Shown: positions 34,767 through 46,727, counted from the stretch's first letter. The stretch is DNA of 64,000 nt from Scolanthus callimorphus (GCA_033964015.1 CM066919.1:27052204-27116203), one strand, 5' to 3'. Program-made: numbers and translations. Notes: generated from the sequence alone by a model not told the origin.

Positions 34767-37700
34767 ATGGCGGAACGCGGGATCGAGGAGGCGAAGCTTG
34801 TACAAAGTCTAAAATGTCTACATTATCGTTCAGCAGAAGGGCTGCTTGGGTTGTTAGATTTTGAGGAAAATACGACGGATGATGAAGGTCTTGAGATCGT
34901 AAAGAAAAGTGGAGTACGGAGAATAGAAGCTGAAGAAAGGATAATACAAGAGACAACGAGTCATGAAGCTGGAACGGCAAACTCGTATCATTCAGAAATC
35001 AATCAAGATATTTATAAACACGAGACGGCAAATGGCAGAGTACCTATAGATTCTGGAAATTATGAAAATGCGAAGGAGACAATAAGGGAACAGCCGTGCA
35101 GTTTAGTTAGCGAAATAACCAAAGATTTGACAAGATTCAAGGTTGTTTCTAACAAATCCAAGGTGTATGTTGGAAATATTAGTTATAGAGTTCGAACAAT
35201 GGAACTGAAAGAGTTCTTTGGAATATTTGGGAAAGTTCTGTATGTACAGATTATCCAGGATCGTGTCAAGAAAAGATCAAGAGGGTGAGCTAATTAACAT
35301 ATTTATGATACAAATTCCAGGGACATTAACCCAGAACTTCACAAATCTGGGGACTGCCATGAGATGGCGAAATTGCCTGCAATTATCCCAGGAGAAATAC
35401 ATTGAATGTGTGCCAGTGGTCTTGGTTTTTTCCCAGAGACAGAGCAAAAAATCTTCAGACCACCCTGCAAACCAGGAGAGTTGACATCCCTGAAATTCTG
35501 GTTTGAGTGAAGAATTGTACCCTTTCCCAATGTAAATTGAGTTGTCATACAAATTAGCATGACTCTGTTTTTTTTCTAGGTTTGGATTTGTAACATTCAG
35601 CAGCCCCCTGGAAGCAGAAAGAGCCATTAACTCTGACGATTATGAACGCACTTTGGAGGGAAGGTAAAGACACATTGTAGGCAAAGATGTACCTTGTATG
35701 TCATGCAATGTATCATTTTGTTAATATTTTTCACTTTGCAAACAATTTTTCTATACTATACTGTTGGCTAAAGCAACTGGCACTAAAGCATTGTTTATTG
35801 TTTTTTTAGGGTTATGTCTGTTGTCCCAGCACAGAGGAAAAGGAAAGGTACACTGGCAGTCATCAAGAAGTAAAAAATAATGTTTCCTAGCAAATATACT
35901 GCTATTTTTACATACCTATTTCATAAATAGGTTACTAGTCTTTGGGACTTGGTCTTTGGATGCCATTGTTTTGTGGTGACTCAAGCAAAGAATCACATTT
36001 TATTCTATGCTTCAATGACCAAATCCCAAAGCAGCATTTGTAAGTTGTTACATATTAATTTCAGGAAAGGTACTGGTGTGATTTCTCAGGTTTGTGTCAC
36101 AGTTTTTTTTATAAGAATGTTCATTGAAAAAATATTTACAAATGAAGAATTTGTTCTTCAATGGCTGCTATTGTAGCAAATGGGTGCTTGGTGAATTCAA
36201 TTATTAATTATCAGTAGTTGGCATTGCGTTATTCACTCCTGTCAAATGTTATGTCCTATTGCTTGCTTAGTAGGTCTCAAAGATACTGGACCTGACACAT
36301 CTCTGGAGGTAATTATAAATTGCCCTAGTCTGACTCCTTTGTTATTGTTTACATTCAATAATTCAAACGCTTGAGACCAAATAATGAAAAAAAAATTTTT
36401 TTTTGATTTTTTGACATTTGGTATAATTCAGCGATATAATTCCAGCTTCTTTTTGCTGGTTGTGTACAGTATTTTAAATTATGTACTGTAAGTGTACTGG
36501 CACACAATTTCTTATTTTGAATAGGATGATCATTTTTGTAGGATGCTGTTCAGCAGTTTATAAATGGGAAGGATGACAGTGAAAACCAGGACAATGAAAG
36601 GTTGGTGAATAATGATGTATATTCTATGGATTAATTTTATGTGTACCTTGAATCATGCATCCTGACTTACCTTGATTGCTTCCCATGTGGAATGTACGTG
36701 TATAGTACATGTATGTAGATTTGCTGTTTTGCATCCAGTATTTACGTTACACACTCTTAATGCTTATTTGTTTTTGTCAGTTTTACTATGGAGAAACTAA
36801 ATGATGATACAATGCTACACATATTTTCTTACATGGGACTAAGAGACAGAGTTAACCTTGAAAGAGGTACAGTATGATGGTTGCCATCTAGCAATATTAG
36901 TGTGCATTTCAGATGACTGAAATTTACTTTGTAATCAATCCTATACTATGTATTAATATTTAATCAGTTGCTATATAACAGCTTTCATACAGTCATATAA
37001 CATTTTAGTTGCATGTATATGGAGGCTTTCTTCATTTTTGTTATTTTGCCAATGAGTTATTAATAAGAAATGATTTTCATTTACTAGTATGTCGCAGGTG
37101 GAGAAATCTTGCAGTTCAATCCTGGAACACAGTTCAGCATTTGGAGTTTAGGGGCATATTTTCACTTTTTAAAGGAGGTATGTCATATGACACCCACTTT
37201 AAGTGGTTACATTCATACCCCCCCCCCCCCCCCCCCCTCCTCTCCTACAAAACTGTGTTTAGAGTGAGAGATATCCTTATTTTTGGTGCCCAAAACGACT
37301 GGTGTCATTAATGGGGTGAGAATTAATGGGGTCCATACTGCTGGCAAGAGTGTAATCTATGACTTTACTCATCTTTGCAGGTCTAACAGATGATATACTA
37401 CTCAGTCTTTTTAGAAAAGGGTGCACTAATCTTAGGTCCTTGGATCTGTCAGCTTCACCCTTCCTACTAACTGACTTTGCAGTTCATTGTATTGGTAAGC
37501 TCTTTATTATCTTCTCCTGTTAAAGTTTTACATGTCAATAATGTTGACCACATTGCTTCAAATGTCCGCACTAATTGTTATAATTACTCATCAAACTGGA
37601 GAACTCATTACAAATATTAGTGAATATTGAAACACTGAGATGTGCAGAGATGGCGAAACCTGCATTTTAGAATCTGAGCACAAGATCTACCAAAGATCTG

Positions 37701-40700
37701 CTCACAATAATGATTTTAGGCTACAAATAATATGGTACTTGAAAAATCCAGAATTTCAAATCTGCAAAATCTTGGACTTGTAAAGAGGCAAGTCTTAGAA
37801 TGTCTAAGCTTATTGCTGGAGCAGAGAAGGCCAAAATACTGTTATGTGAAAAGCGGCAAGAGTTTGAGACCTTCAACAAATATCAAGTCCTTTTATATTT
37901 TTTACATCATTACCAAAGTTCCATATTATCACAGCTGAATGTGCCTTTATTGTCTTAAAATCAGCCCCTATCAGTTTACAATAGTCTCATTTTGTTTTGT
38001 TTTTCTTTTTCGGTCAATTTTTTAATTCCAGCCAAACATTGCACAAATCTGAGAGAGGTGAACTTGACAGGAGTTGAAGTATCAACATCATCACTAAAAA
38101 CATTATCACAAAAGTGCTGCTTCATTGAGGTACATACCACTATAATATTGTATTGGTGAATTCTTATTATTAACAATGAAGATTCCCAATTTTAAAACTA
38201 AATTCTACTTCTGTGTAATTTGTTCTTCTGTGTTGTTCAGCGGCTTACACTGCGCAAATGTTACAAGGCTGGAGAAAAGGGGTATGTTACCATTAATGTC
38301 CTTGATGGATGTTTGGTGAGATTTTGTGAAAGTCAGTTGCACAAGTACAGTACCCATAGTGAGAAATTGCTTTGAAATTCTGCTAATGGTCAATTCTTGG
38401 TGTTCAGGTTTTGGTGGTTTTTCAAGCAGTCTGTGAATCTCAAGCATGTTGATGTTGCTGAGAGCAGGAGGATTACAGGGCAGGTAGGAATGCAATCCCT
38501 ATGAATGCAACTCACTTGAATACCATTATCATACGTCATGACATTGCTTGTGAGACCTGATTAATAATAACATGATTAATAATTACTTTATTCTGAACAG
38601 TGCTTTTTTATGCTGCCATCATCAGTAAAGAGTCTAAACCTGCGTGAGTGTATTAAGGTAGGTACATGCCAAATAATTTTGGAAATAAACTTTTCAATAT
38701 CGTTGTCATCATCAATATCATCAACATCATTGTCTTCATTTTTGCCAAAACAATCAGGAGGTCAGTGTGAAATATATGTTGATACTAAGGACCAGATGCA
38801 GTTGTAAATCCCTTGTTGTGGGGATCTACCATAGGCTCTCATTGTGGTTTTGTCCTGTGTTTGTAGCTGGTAGATGCTGGACTAAAGTATGTTGCCATGA
38901 GATGTCAGAACCTCAAAGCAGTTGACCTGTCTGACTGTACCTCTCTCACAGACACAGGGTTATTAGATCTTACACAGGTTTGTGGAATAGAAATATACTT
39001 ACAGTACATGTTTGTGGCTTGAATTGTCATATCATTTTCTTCTTGCTTTTTCTCTTTTCAGACCTGCACTGAAATTGAGAGTTTCAAATTTTCTGGAGCT
39101 CCAAAAGAGGGTATAAAACAGTTTTTTTTCATTTTTGCTTAATGTAGCCATTATCACCATACAATGATTTTGCCTTCTTTTGAACATTCAGCCAATCATA
39201 TCACACAAAATGACTGACCAACCAATCAAAATGCTGACATGCTGCAGTGCATTACTGTGTTCCATGACATGTCACTGTCATAAACTCTTTATGCCTCGAA
39301 TCAAGTGAATGAGTAGCCATGGTAACCATTGTGTAAACACCGTGCAATGAATTATGGACATAGTTGGGAATGCATAAACACTAGCTTCAAGGTTTGAAAG
39401 GTTTGGGATATTTGATGGGATACCAGTTGAGTTGAGCTTTTCACCTGAAATATTCTGTTTCAATCCGGGTACTTTTGTTATCACAGGCCACTTGTCTATG
39501 GTCGTGTTAGTAACAGTTTTTATTCATCTTTACTTAGTAACAATGCAAGGACTATTGGGAATCGGAAATCTTCAGCAACTGGTGAGATTTCAAAACAAAT
39601 TTTGTTTTACACTTCATGATCTGTCAGCACTGCTGTTGTGTGTGTCAGCACTACTGCTGTGTTGTGTTGAACACTGAATTACATGTCAGCAAAGTGGATA
39701 TACAGATGTTATCGTCTCTATTTCATGTTTATTGATATTCAGAGAGAGCTCAACATATCTCGTTGTGAGGCCATGGAAGACGAGTTTCTCTTTCTTCTTG
39801 GCCGCTCATGTATTCACTTGACGTAAGTGGGATAACTGATAAAATATATTGTTAATGACTGTAATTTTGTACATTTTCTACATTTTGCTGGGCTATAATG
39901 TCAATAACTAAGTAAATGTCATTTTAGCATGAATGAACATCGGGTGGCAAATCCTCAAGTCGAATTGAATTTGGGATAACCACTTTCTGAGTTCCTATTA
40001 CTAGAACAGGTAAAAAGGAAACACTATATTGCACAACCCATATTTTAAAATTATTTTCTTCTCTCCATGGGAACCGAGTATAACGAAGATAGGTATTTGC
40101 TGCTTATGCTAGAATGGTTTTAGAGAGGTTTCTCGCAGAGTTTGGCCCAGGAAGGCCACCACACTGCTGGAAAGGAAGGCTTAGTTCCTTACGCGTGTGA
40201 CACTATGATTCGTTTCAGGACGCTAAATATCGAAGCTTGTGGAAAAGTCACCGATGCAGGAATTGAGTCACTAATTGGATGTTATCAACTAAAAAATATC
40301 ATGCTTAGCTACATCGATCAGGTAATATTACACTCCAGTAGTTTGTTGTCTGTAATTTTGTGTCGTGATGTTTAGTATAATATTGTGGATTTTGGCATAC
40401 AGATATCACATGTTGGACTAGCCCAGCTGGTTAGGAATGGATCACTGGAAAACCTTGAAGCGCGGGCATGCCAAGGTGTTACAGATCAAGGTAACGATTC
40501 TCGAGAAGCACAAATTATTTTGCTCCGAAGACTCAAAAGTGCTACACCCCCATCAATAATTACTTGTTAACGCAAAGAGAAGAAATATTACTAAGATTGT
40601 AGGTTTGAGTATTTTCTACAGATCATAGTTATTAGCCCGCTTGCTGGTTCTCATGTGGGTTTGTTTCTAGGGATTCGTGGCGCACAAAAAACAAAAAATA

Positions 40701-42427
40701 GAAACACCTACATGTAACCACACAAACAAACAAACAGGAGAGCCGACAAGCAAGCAAGTTAGTCATTGACGTTTTTCAGGCATACCATACAAATTTGTTC
40801 AGTCCTGTTCAGTTTTTAGATAACTGCCACCCCTGAACATTCGTCGCATTTAAGGTGAAATATAGTAATAGATAGATGCTTTATCTCCTATTCCTCTTTA
40901 GCTGTTGAATGCATATTACGTGGGTGTCCTGTGTTGGCCAGACTTGACCTTAGCGGGTGTTTGAGCATCACCGAGGGATGTCTAGGGATGATCGCTACAC
41001 ATTCCAGCTCCCCTGACAGACGAGAAGGCTTAATTATCATCTTGGGCGGTAAGTTCACGCCGGCGCTGTCCCCCCTCTGCTCCCCTTTTTTCTCTACTTA
41101 ACTGTATATTTTTGTTTTTTATTTCTCAATTTTGTTTTTCATCTTTTCCGGGCAGGTACGCTAGTGAGCGAAGAAAGCGCGAATAGAATTCAGTCACAAT
41201 GTCCACGATGTGAGTTTGTCATTCAGGACTTCTCAGTTGAGCTCCTCAGGACAGACAGGGATCCGTACTTCGGCATGCGTGAGTAGACCTTCCTCACTAC
41301 AGCATTACCCCATGGTGTGGCTCTACAAGTTGGCACTTTCCCTCCCAATTCTCCCTTTCTGTGTGGCTCTACAAGTTGGCACTTTCCCTCCCAATTCTCC
41401 CTTTCTGTGTGGCTCTACAAGTCGGCACTTTCCCTTCCAATTCTCCCTTTCTGTGTGGCTCTACAAGTTGGCACTTTCCCTCCCAATTCTCTCTTTCTGT
41501 GTGGCTCTACAAGTCGGCACTTTCCCTTCCAATTCTCCCTTTCTGTGTGGCTCTACAAGTTGGCACTTTCCCTCCCAATTCTCCCTTTCTGTGTGGCTCT
41601 ACAAGTCGGCACTTTCCCTTCCAATTCTCTCTTTCTGTGTGGCTCTACAAGTTGGCACTTTCCTTCCCAATTCTCCCTTTCTGTGTGGCTCTACAAGTTG
41701 GCACTTTCCCTCCCAGTTCTCCCTTTCTGTGTGGCTCTACAAGTTGGCACTTTCCCTTCCAGTTCTCCCTTTCTGTGTGGCTCTACAAGTTGGCACTTTC
41801 CCTTCCAATTCTCCCTTTCTGTGTGGCTCTACAAGTTGGCACTTTCCCTTCCAATTCTCCCTTTCTGTATGGCTCTACAAGTTGGCACTTTCCCTTCCAA
41901 TTCTCCCTTTCTGTATGGCTCTACAAGTTGGCACTTTCCCTCCCAATTCTCCCTTTCTGTGTGGCTCTACAAGTTGGCACTTTCCCTCCCAATTCTCCCT
42001 TTCTGTGTGGCTGTACAAGTTGGCACTTTACCTCCCAGTTCTCCCTTTCTGTGTGGCTCTACAAGTTACAGGGCTACAAACCCGCTGTCGCACAGTGATT
42101 GATTACTAGGGCGGCATGACTACAGCTCCTCTAACGGAGTGATCTCTTGTAGTGCGTCTTATTTTGGCAGAGATTATGTTTTATTCAGTTCACTGAACCA
42201 TTACATAATTACTAGTAGGTGTTTTAAAGAGTAATTGATATTGATAGCAATTGAAACTAAGAATTTGTTTACTTTTTATGTTGACAGGCGACTTTGAGCC
42301 CGACTATTCGGACGAGGAAGAAGAAGTCGAGGAGGACGAGTTTGCACGTGACGATCACGTGTTAGGCGATGATTTCCTTGAGGCTGATGACCCGGCAATG
42401 CTGAATGACTATGAGAACTGGTCCTAG
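34767..42427 (+). CDS. RRM + F-box + leucine-rich-repeat protein (about 726 aa), complete
   Basis: Twenty-one exons with matching phases: 34767-35284, 35580-35663, 35810-35847, 36274(or 36271)-36308, 36542-36600, 36781-36866, 37088-37177, 37381-37494, 38032-38129, 38241-38281, 38408-38483, 38601-38657, 38867-38977, 39062-39110, 39538-39581, 39743-39822, 40219-40321, 40403-40490, 40902-41048, 41156-41278, 42288-42427. Residues 132-205 are an RNA-recognition motif with RNP2 VYVGNI and a textbook RNP1 RGFGFVTF formed across the first splice. About 247-290 is an F-box (MEKLNDDTMLHIFSYMGL), which would bind Skp1 in an SCF ubiquitin ligase. About 300-640 are FBXL-type leucine-rich repeats (LRSLDLSASP, LKAVDLSDCTSLTD, LARLDLSGC). 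The end is acidic. It resembles invertebrate proteins annotated as EEED8.10-like (from memory, moderate certainty). An RNA-guided ubiquitin ligase role is inference. Confidence 0.9.
37219..37237. repeat. Poly-C run
   Basis: About 18 consecutive C in an intron of the RRM-F-box gene. Confidence 0.9.
41318..42067. repeat. 46-bp minisatellite, 16.3 copies
   Basis: The unit begins TGGCTCTACAAGTTGGCACT and is exactly 46 bp in every copy, with only base substitutions. It sits in the last intron (41279-42287) of the RRM-F-box gene. All three plus-strand frames stay open because 46 is not a multiple of three and the unit has no stop, so the long predicted proteins here are artefacts. Confidence 0.95.
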
Positions 42428-42624
42428 CGAGTCACATGACCCGGCAATGCTGAATGACTATGAGAACTGGTCCTAGCGAATCACATGACCCAACAATGCT
42501 GAATGAATATGAGAACTGGCCCTAGCGAGTCACATGACCCGGCAATGCTGAATGACTATGAGAACTTGTCCTAGTGAGTCACATGACCCGGCAATGCTGA
42601 ATGACTATGAGGACTGGTCCTAGC
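42389..42624. repeat. 49-bp tandem repeat spanning the stop codon, about 4.8 copies
   Basis: The unit GACCCGGCAATGCTGAATGA... contains the last 13 codons (DPAMLNDYENWS, stop) of the RRM-F-box gene plus 10 bp of 3' UTR. Units start at 42389, 42438, 42487, 42536 and 42585. Only the first is translated; the rest are 3' UTR. Confidence 0.95.
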
Positions 42625-42662
42625 AACTTACTGATAAATCACAAAAAGCCGATCATGTTATA

Positions 42663-42918
42663 CTAGAGCAGATTTCACATGACTGTCAGGACTTGTTATG
42701 TAATTGCGATTGCTTTGCGTTCTCATTGGCTACTCATTTTTCTCAGCCAATCAAATTCTGTAGTAAATACAATTGTGTAATTACTTAGTAATTGGTTCGG
42801 CTTGCAATTGGCTGAGAAAAAAGCCATAGGAGCAAGTTGTGATTTCTCTTGATTCTGATTGGCTAGTGATTGCTCAATTGCAATTGTTTTTACGACAGTC
42901 ATGTGAAAACCGCTCTAG
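42663..42918. mobile_element. MITE, CTAGAGCAGATTTCACATGA family
   Basis: Left end CTAGAGCAGATTTCACATGA, right end its inverse with a few changes (TCATGTGAAAACCGCTCTAG). The interior is non-coding and rich in CCAAT/ATTGG. Related termini occur at 54838, 57401 and 62149. Confidence 0.8.
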
Positions 42919-43546
42919 CCTGGGCCAAGAAAGCTGGGAGATATGAGGATTTCGTTATTAAAATCGGAAGAAACTGATTGTGATGCCCAAGAGACCAGAA
43001 AAAGGAGTAATGTTCGATATGTTGGATATTCTGAATAATAATGAAACTAAAGTAAACTGAAAGATATGAAACTAAAGTAAACGGAAAGCAAATACAACAG
43101 CTCGCTCGATAAGACATTGCTAGATTAGAATGAAGTTCATTTATATTGAAGCATATGTGAGCTCGTTCCCGTCATGCTCTGGGAGACTAAGGTATCCCTC
43201 TGTATACTTGCGACAAGTCTCTTGGTGTTATTATCTACGGTGCGGATGAGAAGGACGCAAAGAATCCTTATCAGAGGATCGTAGTAGAACAAACAGTGCA
43301 GAACGAAGCTTTGATTATGTCCAACGCGAATATGAACGAGACAAAAAGATAATGAATAAACTATTCCACGGGATAAAAACTGGAAACGACTTTTTTTGTC
43401 GTCAGCCGTTGGCCGACATGGCAATGTCCGTTCCAGCAGGGACACGTCTCTGGTTCCAGAAGGTATCGAACGTTTACGGAAGGGAAAACGCACTGTGCTC
43501 TATCATTCAATGCTATACATTTCCAGTGGTTAAAAAAAAGACGCAT

Positions 43547-43618
43547 TTCCCACACCGGGAATCGAACCCGGGCCACGGCGGTGAGAGCGCCGGATCCTAA
43601 CCACTAGACCATGTGGGA
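43547..43618 (-). tRNA. tRNA-Glu (CTC), copy 1
   Basis: 72 nt. The 7-bp acceptor stem is TCCCACA/TGTGGGA. A box TAGTGGTTAGG, anticodon loop CTCTCAC (anticodon CTC), B box GGTTCGATTCC, discriminator A. No introns. First of a cluster on the minus strand. Confidence 0.95.
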
Positions 43619-43677
43619 GATAGCTGAAAAGGAGAGCAAACGTTTACTACTAAAACCCCGTCCACACTACACCGTTT

Positions 43678-43925
43678 TCATGCGTCAGTGGCTGTCGCCA
43701 GAGCTTCCCCCGCGAGGAGACGAGCCTGGGAGCTCTGGGTAAGAGAATGCTTTATATCAAGTTTCGTGCATGCGTCATGGCTGTCACCAGAGCCTCCCCC
43801 GCGAGGAGACGAGCCGAGGAGCTCTGGGTAAGAGAATGCTCTATACCAAGTTTCGTGCATGCGTCATGGCTGTCACCAGAGCCTCACCCGCGAGGTGACG
43901 AGCCGAGGAGGTCTGGGTTTAGAAT
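43678..43925. repeat. Tandem partial copies (three) of a GCGAGGAGACGAGCC MITE end
   Basis: CCAGAGC(C)TCCCCCGCGAGG and GAGCTCTGGGTAAGAGAATG recur three times at a period of about 105 bp. They match the right end of the MITE at 45169-45389. Confidence 0.75.
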
Positions 43926-44033
43926 GGTTTGTGAGTGTTCTGTCTTAGCTTGAAAACTGTTCCCCTAATGATGAGATCACGCGAAGTCAAAAAAAGGCAA
44001 AAAATAAAATCGCGCTTCCCGATGAGGCGCCGC

Positions 44034-44191
44034 AATAGACCAGGTTCGAATTACGCTCCAATGCTCCCAAGACAAAAGCTTCAAATCGAGGCTTTCTCCA
44101 AGTTCTAATACATTTACAGTAATTTCAGAAGAAAGCCTCGACTTGAGGTTATTGTTTGTAGGCATTGGAGCGTAATTCGAACATGGCCTAT
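44034..44191. mobile_element. 158-bp MITE
   Basis: Inverted ends AATAGACCAGGTTCGAATTA and TAATTCGAACATGGCCTATT, with more inverted pairing inside (CTTCAAATCGAGGCTTTCT and its inverse). Non-coding. Confidence 0.8.
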
Positions 44192-44397
44192 TGTTTGGGT
44201 TATCATTCGTTGCCATAAAGTTCTATGGACTGGGTAGGGGTTACACAGGAGTTTTAAAAAATACAGTCACAGCCTAGGGCGTACACAGGATTTTGCAAAC
44301 TTACAGACCAAGCTCACTGTCCCCCACAATTTGCAGTCCCGTGCCTGCGCAGGCCTATAGACTGCGCACATCACTGCCGGGGGTAAAAAGACCACAT

Positions 44398-44469
44398 TTC
44401 CCACACCGGGAATCGAACCCGGGCCACGGCGGTGAGAGCGCCGGATCCTAACCACTAGACCACATGGGA
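44398..44469 (-). tRNA. tRNA-Glu (CTC), copy 2
   Basis: Same sequence as copy 1 with 5' acceptor TCCCATG, so two acceptor pairs become G-U type wobbles. Anticodon CTC intact. Confidence 0.9.
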
Positions 44470-45001
44470 GTTCGCTGAGAAGAATAACAAACGTTTACGA
44501 GTAATGCGTCCCCGCATTTAAAATACCTTCGCCCAAATATAGTTTTGAATGATTTATGTGTTTGTGAGTGTTCTAGAAGCTGTAAACTTTTCACCTCTGG
44601 AAATACTAAAATCACGTGAAATATTTGCAAAATATTGTTTAAAAAAATCGCGTGCTACAAGGTTTTAAGTGACCGGGGGTAAAAAAATGGCAACGCATTT
44701 CCCACACCGGGAATCGAACCCGGGCCACGGCGGTAAGAGCGCCGGATCCTAACCACTAGACCATATGGGAGTTCGCTGAGAAGAATAACAAACGTTTACG
44801 AGTAATGCGTCCCCGCATTTAAAATACCTTCGCCCAAATATAGTTTTGAATGATTTATGTGTTTGTGAGTGTTCTGGAAGCTGTAAACTTTTCACCTCTG
44901 GAAATACTAAAATCACGTGAAATATTTGCAAAATATTGTTTAAAAAAATCGCGTGCTACAAGGTTTTAAGTGACCGGGGGTAAAAAAATGGCAACGCATT
45001 T
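44400..45001. repeat. 301-bp tandem duplication carrying tRNA genes
   Basis: The segments 44400-44700 and 44701-45001 are nearly identical outside a few substitutions (for example TTCTAGAAGC versus TTCTGGAAGC), including the tRNA flanks. The cluster therefore grew by unequal exchange. Confidence 0.85.
44699..44770 (-). tRNA. tRNA-Glu body with CTT (Lys) anticodon, copy 3
   Basis: Identical in body to its neighbours, but the plus base at 44735 is A instead of G, turning the anticodon CTC into CTT (reads AAG, lysine). A and B boxes are intact. It lies in a 301-bp tandem duplication with copies 2 and 4. Confidence 0.9.
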
Positions 45002-45071
45002 CCCACACCGGGAATCGAACCCGGGCCACGGCGGTGAGAGCGCCGGATCCTAACCACTAGACCATATGGGA
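45000..45071 (-). tRNA. tRNA-Glu (CTC), copy 4
   Basis: Full-length, anticodon CTC. It is the other member of the recent 301-bp duplication that also contains copy 3. Confidence 0.93.
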
Positions 45072-45168
45072 ATATGCCGTCAAGGAGAGCAAACATTCTA
45101 ATATCTCGTCCCCAAATATAGTTTTGAATGACTGGCAGTCTAACTTTTGTATCATCCGTTTGTGAGCA

Positions 45169-45389
45169 TTCTGGTACCCAGAGAGGTCCTGCCAGGCTCG
45201 TCTGCTCGCAGGGGAGGCTCTAGGGACATCCACTGGAAGACCTTCGCTGATTGGCTGTTTGAACGATGGGGCATGCGCAGAAAGGTATTTCTCGTAACAG
45301 CTCTGTGTCAAGTTTCGCGCATGCGTCAATGGCTGTCACCAGAGCCTCCCCCGCGAGGTGACGAGCCGGGGAGCTCTGGGTTCGAGAAT
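45169..45389. mobile_element. MITE, CATTCTGGTACCCAGAG family (about 220 bp)
   Basis: The left end (CATTCTGGTACCCAGAG, then GGCTCGTCTGCTCGCAGGGG) and the right end (CTCTGGGTTCGAGAATG) are inverted. Internal ATGGGGCATGCGCAGAAAG is shared with copies at about 45815-46000 (deleted) and 61712-61912. Confidence 0.75.
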
Positions 45390-45654
45390 GGTTTGTGAGT
45401 GTTCTGTCTTAGCTTGAAAACTGTTCCCCTAATCGCGCGAAATCTTGGCAAAAAATAAAAATCGCGCTTTCTTATTTTTGTACCAAACGTTTGTGTGAAT
45501 GTTCTGCTGAGCTTGAAAACTATTCCTTTATATGAATACTGAAATCGGGCGAAATCTGATGGCTTTCGCTTTCAGATGATGCGTCGAAATTTATTTGGCC
45601 TCTATTCATTGCTACAATTTTTAAGAGACCGGAGGTAAAAAAGAAGGGACGCAT

Positions 45655-45726
45655 TTCCCACACCGGGAATCGAACCCGGGCCACGGCGGTGAGAGCGCCG
45701 GATCCTAACCACTAGACCATGTGGGA
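45655..45726 (-). tRNA. tRNA-Glu (CTC), copy 5
   Basis: Full-length, acceptor TCCCACA/TGTGGGA, anticodon CTC, intact A and B boxes. Confidence 0.95.
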
Positions 45727-46140
45727 ATAGCTGACAAGAAATGCAAACGTGTGCGTTTTACCGCTAACTCGTCCCCAAACATAGTTTTGACAGGCAGTCT
45801 AACATTTGTATCAACCCAGAGCTGTCCGCCCGGCTCGTCTGCTCGCAGTCGCAGGGGAGGCCCTGGGGACATCCTTTTGATGGCCTTCGCTGATTATGAA
45901 CGTTGGGGCATGCGCAGAAAGTTGTTTCTCTCAAAGGCTCTGTATCAAATCTCGTGCTTGCTTCACTGGCTGTCACCAGTCTCCCCGTGAGGTGACTGTT
46001 CCCCTATAAGAATAGTGAAATCGCGCGAAATCTTGGCAAAAATAAAAATCGCGCTTCCCGATTGCGCGCCGTAATTTCTTGGGCTATCATCCATTGCTAT
46101 AAAGTTATATAGACGACTGGAAATAAAATAGGCGACACAT

Positions 46141-46202
46141 TTCCCACACCGGGAATCGAAGGCGGTGAGAGCGCCGGATCCTAACCACTAGACCATGTGG
46201 GA
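46141..46202 (-). pseudogene. tRNA-Glu pseudogene with 10-bp deletion
   Basis: Matches the other copies but lacks 10 bp (CCCGGGCCAC on plus) across the T stem and variable loop. The B box is damaged, so it should not fold or be transcribed normally. Confidence 0.9.
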
Positions 46203-46388
46203 GTTAGCTGAGTAGATGAACAAACGTTTACGACTAACTCGTCTCCCTAAACCAAATGTAGTTTTGGATGGCTGACAGCCTTAGTTTTGTACCAAACGTT
46301 TGTGAGGGTTCTGCCGTAGCTTGAAAACTGTTCCTCTGTATGAATACGGAAATCGAGCGAAATCCCTTCGCAAAAAAAAAAATAAAAT

Positions 46389-46419
46389 CGCCGGATCCTA
46401 ACCACTAGACCATATGGGA
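46389..46419 (-). pseudogene. tRNA-Glu 5' half only
   Basis: Retains the 5' acceptor strand, D arm and the start of the anticodon stem; the 3' half is missing. Confidence 0.85.
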
Positions 46420-46614
46420 GATAGCTGAGATGAAGAACAAACGTTTACGAGTGATCGTCCCCGCATTTAGAATACCCTCACCCACCGTTTGCAAGTGTCT
46501 GCCTTAGCTTGAAAACTGTCCCCCTATAAAAAAACAGTAAAATCGGGGGAAACCTTCGCAAAAAAAAAAATTATTTAAAAATTTAAGAGACCGTGGGTAA
46601 AAAAAGCGAAGCAT

Positions 46615-46686
46615 TTCCCACACCGGGAATCGAACCCGGGCCACGGCGGCGAGAGCGCCGGATCCTAACCACTAGACCATATGGGA
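46615..46686 (-). tRNA. tRNA-Glu (CTC), copy 6
   Basis: Full-length with anticodon CTC, but position 37 next to the anticodon is G instead of A. It lies just 3' of the glutamate-receptor gene on the same strand. Confidence 0.9.
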
Positions 46687-46721
46687 GATAGCTGACAAAG
46701 ACAACAACAGTTTACTCAAAT

Positions 46722-46727
46722 TTTATT
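46722..46727 (-). terminator. Polyadenylation signal AATAAA for the glutamate receptor
   Basis: TTTATT on plus, hence AATAAA on minus, 86-91 bp past the stop at 46813. Confidence 0.6.

Noticed and set aside
41210..42109. Three overlapping 245-299 aa proteins
   Set aside because: Translations of the 46-bp intronic minisatellite.
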